Source: Clostridium sp. CAG:433 (GTDB lineage: Bacteria > Bacillota_I > Bacilli_A > RF39 > UBA660). From it: DNA of 8,429 bases. The translations under genes and the position numbers were made by a program. Shown piece after piece: positions 6,017 to 8,429 of this stretch (position 1 is its first letter; every line of letters begins with the position of its first letter). The notes beneath the pieces were generated by a model, which was not told where the DNA came from, ran no database searches, and saw nothing but the letters and a program-made list of their open reading frames with translations. The DNA lies in contig FR893546.1 of NCBI GenBank assembly GCA_000433675.1, forward strand, positions 1-8,429. The letters are read 5' to 3'.

Positions 6017-6346
6017 CTAATCTGTTACTTTCTTTAATAGATCCATTAAATTTTTCTTAATTTCACTATATTTTATTTCATTAATTTCTTTCTTTATTAT
6101 TATAACATAATCAGTATTAGAATTAAATACTAAATTGCTTTTATCTATAACATCTTTTACTTGTCTTTTTACTTTGTTTCTAGTCACAGCATTTCCTATT
6201 TTCTTAGATACACATACCGCAAATCTATGTTTTCCTACGTTATTTTCATTATAATAAACATTAAAATATCTATTTCTATATCCTTTTTTTGAATCTAATA
6301 CTTTACTTATATCAAAATTTTTCTTTATTATATTAGTTTTTTTCAT
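6017..6346 (-). CDS. rnpA: Ribonuclease P protein component
   Basis: RnpA is the protein subunit of RNase P, which trims the 5' leader of tRNA precursors together with an RNA subunit not in this window. The ATG at 6346-6344 gives 109 residues. The RNR signature SKKIGNAVTRNKVKR (47-61) is complete, and FAVCVSKK and DYVIIIKK flank it as in the family fold. A GTG nine bases upstream (6355) would add three residues, but it lies within the Shine-Dalgarno AGGTGA that serves the ATG, so the ATG is preferred. The gene follows rpmH, with a weak terminator-like hairpin between them that may lower its expression relative to L34. It ends in TAG inside the yidC ribosome binding site. Confidence 0.95.
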   Translation of the reverse strand: MKKTNIIKKNFDISKVLDSKKGYRNRYFNVYYNENNVGKHRFAVCVSKKIGNAVTRNKVKRQVKDVIDKSNLVFNSNTDYVIIIKKEINEIKYSEIKKNLMDLLKKVTD

Positions 6347-6363
6347 TTTTTTCACCTACTTAC

Positions 6364-6388
6364 AAAAAAAACCACTAATAAAAAGTGG
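6364..6388 (-). terminator. Weak intrinsic terminator / attenuator between rpmH and rnpA
   Basis: In the minus-strand transcript CCACT (6388-6384) pairs with AGTGG (6376-6372) around a seven-base loop, followed directly by eight T (6371-6364). The stem has only five pairs, so read-through into rnpA is expected. That would let the ribosomal protein be made in excess over the RNase P protein. Confidence 0.6.
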
Positions 6389-6390
6389 AA

Positions 6391-6513
6391 TTATTTAGAT
6401 AAAGTTTTGCGTCCTTTTTTTCTTCTATTATTTAATACCTTACCTTTTACTCTAGAAAAAAATCCATGTTTTTTTGCTTTTTTTCTATTATTAGGTTGAA
6501 AAGTTCTTTTCAT
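6391..6513 (-). CDS. rpmH: 50S ribosomal protein L34, short version
   Basis: A small basic protein of the large ribosomal subunit. The 40 residues open with MKRTFQPNNRKK and contain KKHGF and the C-terminal RRKKGRKTLSK, which is diagnostic of L34. The usual bacterial length is 44; the four missing residues fall between HGFFSR and KGKVL, where others have the MS-x-KNGR segment. The start is ATG at 6513-6511, after GGAGGTG with a five-base spacer. A longer in-frame reading upstream to 6618 covers the promoter and is not coding. It is the first gene of the minus-strand block. Two promoters lie upstream and a weak terminator downstream. Confidence 0.97.
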   Translation of the reverse strand: MKRTFQPNNRKKAKKHGFFSRVKGKVLNNRRKKGRKTLSK

Positions 6514-6544
6514 TTTTGCACCTCCAAGTTCATAAAACATTACA

Positions 6545-6573
6545 ATTATATACATTTTTTTATATAAAGTCAA
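6545..6573 (-). promoter_or_regulatory. Main rpmH operon promoter
   Basis: Minus-strand -35 TTGACT (6573-6568), 17-base spacer, perfect -10 TATAAT (6550-6545). The expected start is near 6538, about 25 bases before the rpmH ATG and just ahead of its GGAGGTG. It is close to consensus, as suits a ribosomal protein operon. Confidence 0.85.
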
Positions 6574-6586
6574 ATGTTTTTTATAT

Positions 6587-6614
6587 ATTTTAATATATTT
6601 TATTAATATGTCAA
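6587..6614 (-). promoter_or_regulatory. Possible second, upstream rpmH promoter
   Basis: Minus-strand perfect -35 TTGACA (6614-6609), 16-base spacer, -10 TAAAAT (6592-6587; five of six). It would start near 6580 and run through the main promoter. In such AT-rich DNA the -10 match is weak evidence; the perfect -35 is the better part. Confidence 0.45.
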
Positions 6615-6664
6615 CCATTTTTTGTTACAAACATTTAATTTAATAATTAATTTTTTTAAGAATA

Positions 6665-6673
6665 TGATATAAT
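6665..6673 (+). promoter_or_regulatory. Extended -10 promoter for murE-murF
   Basis: TGATATAAT (6665-6673) is a perfect extended -10, with no clear -35 at the right distance. The start point would be near 6680, at the first base of the ribosome binding site AGAGGTGAT (6680-6688), giving a leader of about 12 bases. It is divergent from the rpmH promoters. Confidence 0.65.
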
Positions 6674-6691
6674 GTAAATAGAGGTGATTAG

Positions 6692-8056
6692 ATGATAGAA
6701 TTAAAAACAGATTCTAGAAAGGTTAAGCCTGGAGATACATTTATTGCGATTAAAAATGTAAATACTGATGGGCATGATTTTATTGAAAGCGCTATTAAAA
6801 ATGGTGCGACTAAAATTATATGTGAAAAGGGTAGTTATAGTGTTGAAACTGTTGTTGTACCAAATACAAAAGAATATTTAAATAACTATCTTTATGAAAA
6901 TTATTATCCTAAAATTAAAGATATGAAATTAATTGGAGTAACTGGTACTAATGGTAAAACTACAATTTGTTACTTAGTATATCAATTATTAACATTACTT
7001 GGTAAGAAATGTGCATACATTGGTACTATTGGTTTTTATTACGGAAATACCAAAAGATTATTAAATAATACAACTCCTGACACTGATTTACTTTATGACA
7101 TGCTTCTTGAAGCAAAAGAATATGGTTGCGAATATGTTGTTATGGAAGTAAGTAGTCATGCACTTGATAAAAATAGAGTGTTTGGTCTTGAATTTGATGA
7201 AGTAGCATTTACAAACCTTACACAAGATCACTTAGATTATCATAAAACTTTAGAAAATTATGCAAACGCTAAAAGAAAGTTATTTGAAAAAACTAGGGGA
7301 GAGAAAGTCGCTATTATAAATAAAGATGACCCTCATCATGAAAAATTCATGTTAAATGAAAATAATAATATAACTATTGGTAAAAATGATGCTGATGTTT
7401 TAATAAAAGATTATTCTTTATCACATTTGCAAACAAAAATAGAATTTAGTTATGAAGATAAAATATATAATACACAAATAAATATGGTAGGTAGTTATAA
7501 CGTGTATAACTATTTAACTGCGCTTATGCTTGTACATAAATTAGGATTTAGTATTGATAGTATTATTGATATTACCAAAGATTTAATGGCACCTGCTGGA
7601 CGTATGGAAATGATTAAATATAATACAAATAGTGTATTTGTTGATTACGCTCATACACCTGATGCAGTTATAAACGTTTTAAAGAGCGCAAATGAATATA
7701 AAAAAGGAAAAATTATAACTATTATTGGTTGTGGTGGAGATAGAGACAGAACAAAAAGACCAATAATGGGAAGAGCTGCTGAAGAAAATTCTGATTATGT
7801 AATATTTACTGATGATAATCCAAGAACTGAAGATGAAAAACAAATTATGAATGACATAATTACTGGATTAAATAAGGATAATCATGAAATAATTTTTGAT
7901 AGAAAAGATGCTATTATAAAAGGAATGAACATGTTAAAAGATAATGATATATTAATGATACTTGGAAAAGGTCATGAAGATTATCAAATAATTGGTACTG
8001 AAAAGCATCATTTTAGTGATCAAGAAATAGTTAGAAATTTTGTTAAAAATAATTAA
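6692..8056 (+). CDS. murE: UDP-N-acetylmuramoyl-tripeptide synthetase (probably meso-diaminopimelate-adding)
   Basis: MurE is a cytoplasmic Mur ligase that adds the third amino acid to UDP-MurNAc-L-Ala-D-Glu, using ATP. At 454 residues it is somewhat shorter than the usual 480-500. The N-terminal domain has TDSRKVKPGDTFIAI (6-20). The ATP-binding domain has GTNGKT (85-90), TTPD (127-130), EVSSHAL (152-158) and the likely carbamylated lysine 194 in AKRKLF. The C-terminal domain has AGRME (302-306), DYAHTPD (318-324), GCGGDRDRTKRP (346-357), DNPR (375-378) and GKGHE (425-429). DNPR is the known signature of meso-diaminopimelate-adding MurE; lysine-adding enzymes differ at its Arg. Substrate choice is therefore inferred. 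The ATG at 6692 follows AGAGGTGAT. murF starts 55 bases downstream, after a small hairpin. Confidence 0.94.
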   Translation: MIELKTDSRKVKPGDTFIAIKNVNTDGHDFIESAIKNGATKIICEKGSYSVETVVVPNTKEYLNNYLYENYYPKIKDMKLIGVTGTNGKTTICYLVYQLLTLLGKKCAYIGTIGFYYGNTKRLLNNTTPDTDLLYDMLLEAKEYGCEYVVMEVSSHALDKNRVFGLEFDEVAFTNLTQDHLDYHKTLENYANAKRKLFEKTRGEKVAIINKDDPHHEKFMLNENNNITIGKNDADVLIKDYSLSHLQTKIEFSYEDKIYNTQINMVGSYNVYNYLTALMLVHKLGFSIDSIIDITKDLMAPAGRMEMIKYNTNSVFVDYAHTPDAVINVLKSANEYKKGKIITIIGCGGDRDRTKRPIMGRAAEENSDYVIFTDDNPRTEDEKQIMNDIITGLNKDNHEIIFDRKDAIIKGMNMLKDNDILMILGKGHEDYQIIGTEKHHFSDQEIVRNFVKNN

Positions 8057-8062
8057 AATTTG

Positions 8063-8082
8063 GGAGGATTTTTCCTCCTTTT
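8063..8082 (+). terminator. Small hairpin between murE and murF, possible attenuator
   Basis: GGAGGA (8063-8068), loop TTTT, TCCTCC (8073-8078), then four T (8079-8082). The short T-tail and the close murF start suggest a leaky terminator or an RNA processing or stability element. Confidence 0.5.
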
Positions 8083-8083
8083 A

Positions 8084-8089
8084 TATAAT
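8084..8089 (+). promoter_or_regulatory. Possible -10 element for murF
   Basis: A perfect TATAAT directly follows the hairpin and would start transcription near 8096, just before AGGTGA (8101-8106). There is no TG extension, and no -35 was recognised, since the hairpin occupies that area. Such hexamers are frequent in AT-rich DNA, so this is a weak call. Confidence 0.3.
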
Positions 8090-8111
8090 AAGGATAGAGT
8101 AGGTGATTTAT

Positions 8112-8429
8112 TTGAAAGAAATATTAGTAAAAGATATTATAAGAGAATGTAATGCAAGTCTTATATTTGGTGATGAAAATCTAAAAATAGAGAATTTTTC
8201 TAAAGATACTAGAGAAATTAATGAAAATGATTGCTACATAGGAATTAAAGGTGAAACTTTTGATGGTAATTTATTTTATGAAGATGCTTTTAAAAAGGGT
8301 GCAAGTGCTTGCATACTAGAAAAAGAATCTGTCAAAGATATAGATTTTAAAGATTACAATGATAAAACAATTATTCTTGTGGATAATTCTATTAAAACAC
8401 TTCATTATTTAGCAGCGTATAAAAGATCA
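8112..8429 (+). CDS. murF: UDP-N-acetylmuramoyl-tripeptide-D-alanyl-D-alanine ligase, N-terminal part (runs off the right edge)
   Basis: MurF adds D-Ala-D-Ala to UDP-MurNAc-tripeptide, the last cytoplasmic step of the precursor. The start is TTG at 8112, five bases after AGGTGA (8101-8106); no closer ATG or GTG in frame has a ribosome binding site. The visible 106 residues form the N-terminal Mur domain: FSKDTREINENDCYIGIKGE (about 31-50), then DGNLFYEDAFKKGASACILE, matching the family pattern of S-x-D-(S/T)-R, G-x-x-x-D-G-H/N-x-F and A-x-x-x-G-A. The ATP-binding domain lies beyond the edge. The same N-terminal pattern occurs in MurE, but position directly after murE and the longer start before the SxDTR motif favour MurF. 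It is probably co-transcribed with murE. Confidence 0.85.
   Translation, partial: MKEILVKDIIRECNASLIFGDENLKIENFSKDTREINENDCYIGIKGETFDGNLFYEDAFKKGASACILEKESVKDIDFKDYNDKTIILVDNSIKTLHYLAAYKRS

Noticed and set aside
6347..6355. GTG start for rnpA at 6355
   Set aside because: The GTG is part of the AGGTGA ribosome binding site of the ATG at 6346 and has no site of its own.
6514..6618. In-frame extension of rpmH upstream to 6618
   Set aside because: It covers both predicted promoters, and L34 begins at MKRTFQPNNR with an ideal ribosome binding site at 6525-6519.
6514..6691. Replication origin beside rpmH
   Set aside because: rpmH often lies next to oriC/dnaA, but no cluster of DnaA boxes (TTATNCACA-like) is seen here and the neighbour is murE. 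The AT-richness is explained by divergent promoters.

Overview
The window comes from a very AT-rich, low-GC Gram-positive-type bacterium (Bacillota, or a Mollicutes-related Bacilli lineage). The evidence is strong AGGAGG-type ribosome binding sites, sigma-A-like promoters, an S-box (SAM-I) riboswitch, the rpmH-rnpA-yidC-jag-mnmE gene order and a lipoprotein-type YidC. MurE carries a DNPR motif, which points to meso-diaminopimelate peptidoglycan, so this is a walled cell and not a true mycoplasma. TGG codes for tryptophan and all nine complete genes end in TAA or TAG. Genus and species cannot be named from the sequence.

Layout. Positions 1-212 (minus strand) hold the 5' end of a gene that resembles the Rpn/PD-(D/E)XK 'transposase' family, preceded by an overlapping 16-codon ORF. 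Positions 299-1346 (plus) hold a promoter, a SAM-I riboswitch with a clear terminator/antiterminator switch, and an unusually short S-adenosylmethionine synthetase (270 residues). A symmetric terminator at 1321-1346 separates it from a long minus-strand block. Read in the direction of transcription, that block is rpmH, rnpA, yidC, jag, mnmE, gpsA, tpiA (6513 down to 1348). A hairpin plus T-run at the end of jag, followed by an extended -10 promoter, probably splits it into rpmH-rnpA-yidC-jag and mnmE-gpsA-tpiA. Divergent from rpmH, murE and the start of murF run rightward from 6692 to the window end.

How the genes work together. The minus-strand block mixes ribosome and tRNA functions (L34, RNase P protein, MnmE), membrane protein insertion (YidC with the RNA-binding partner Jag/KhpB) and the dihydroxyacetone-phosphate node (GpsA makes glycerol-3-phosphate for phospholipids; TpiA interconverts triose phosphates). 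murE and murF carry out successive steps of peptidoglycan precursor synthesis. metK makes SAM and is switched off by SAM through the upstream riboswitch.

Most of the window is ordinary housekeeping sequence. The least ordinary part is the SAM module: a compact MetK that keeps the recognisable catalytic residues but lacks most of the normal C-terminal region, controlled by a SAM-I aptamer with no visible P4 helix. Also notable are a triosephosphate isomerase with changes at several normally conserved active-site positions, a shortened L34, and promoters placed so close to their genes that the predicted leaders are only about a dozen bases long. No clearly new system, CRISPR array, tRNA or rRNA was seen.
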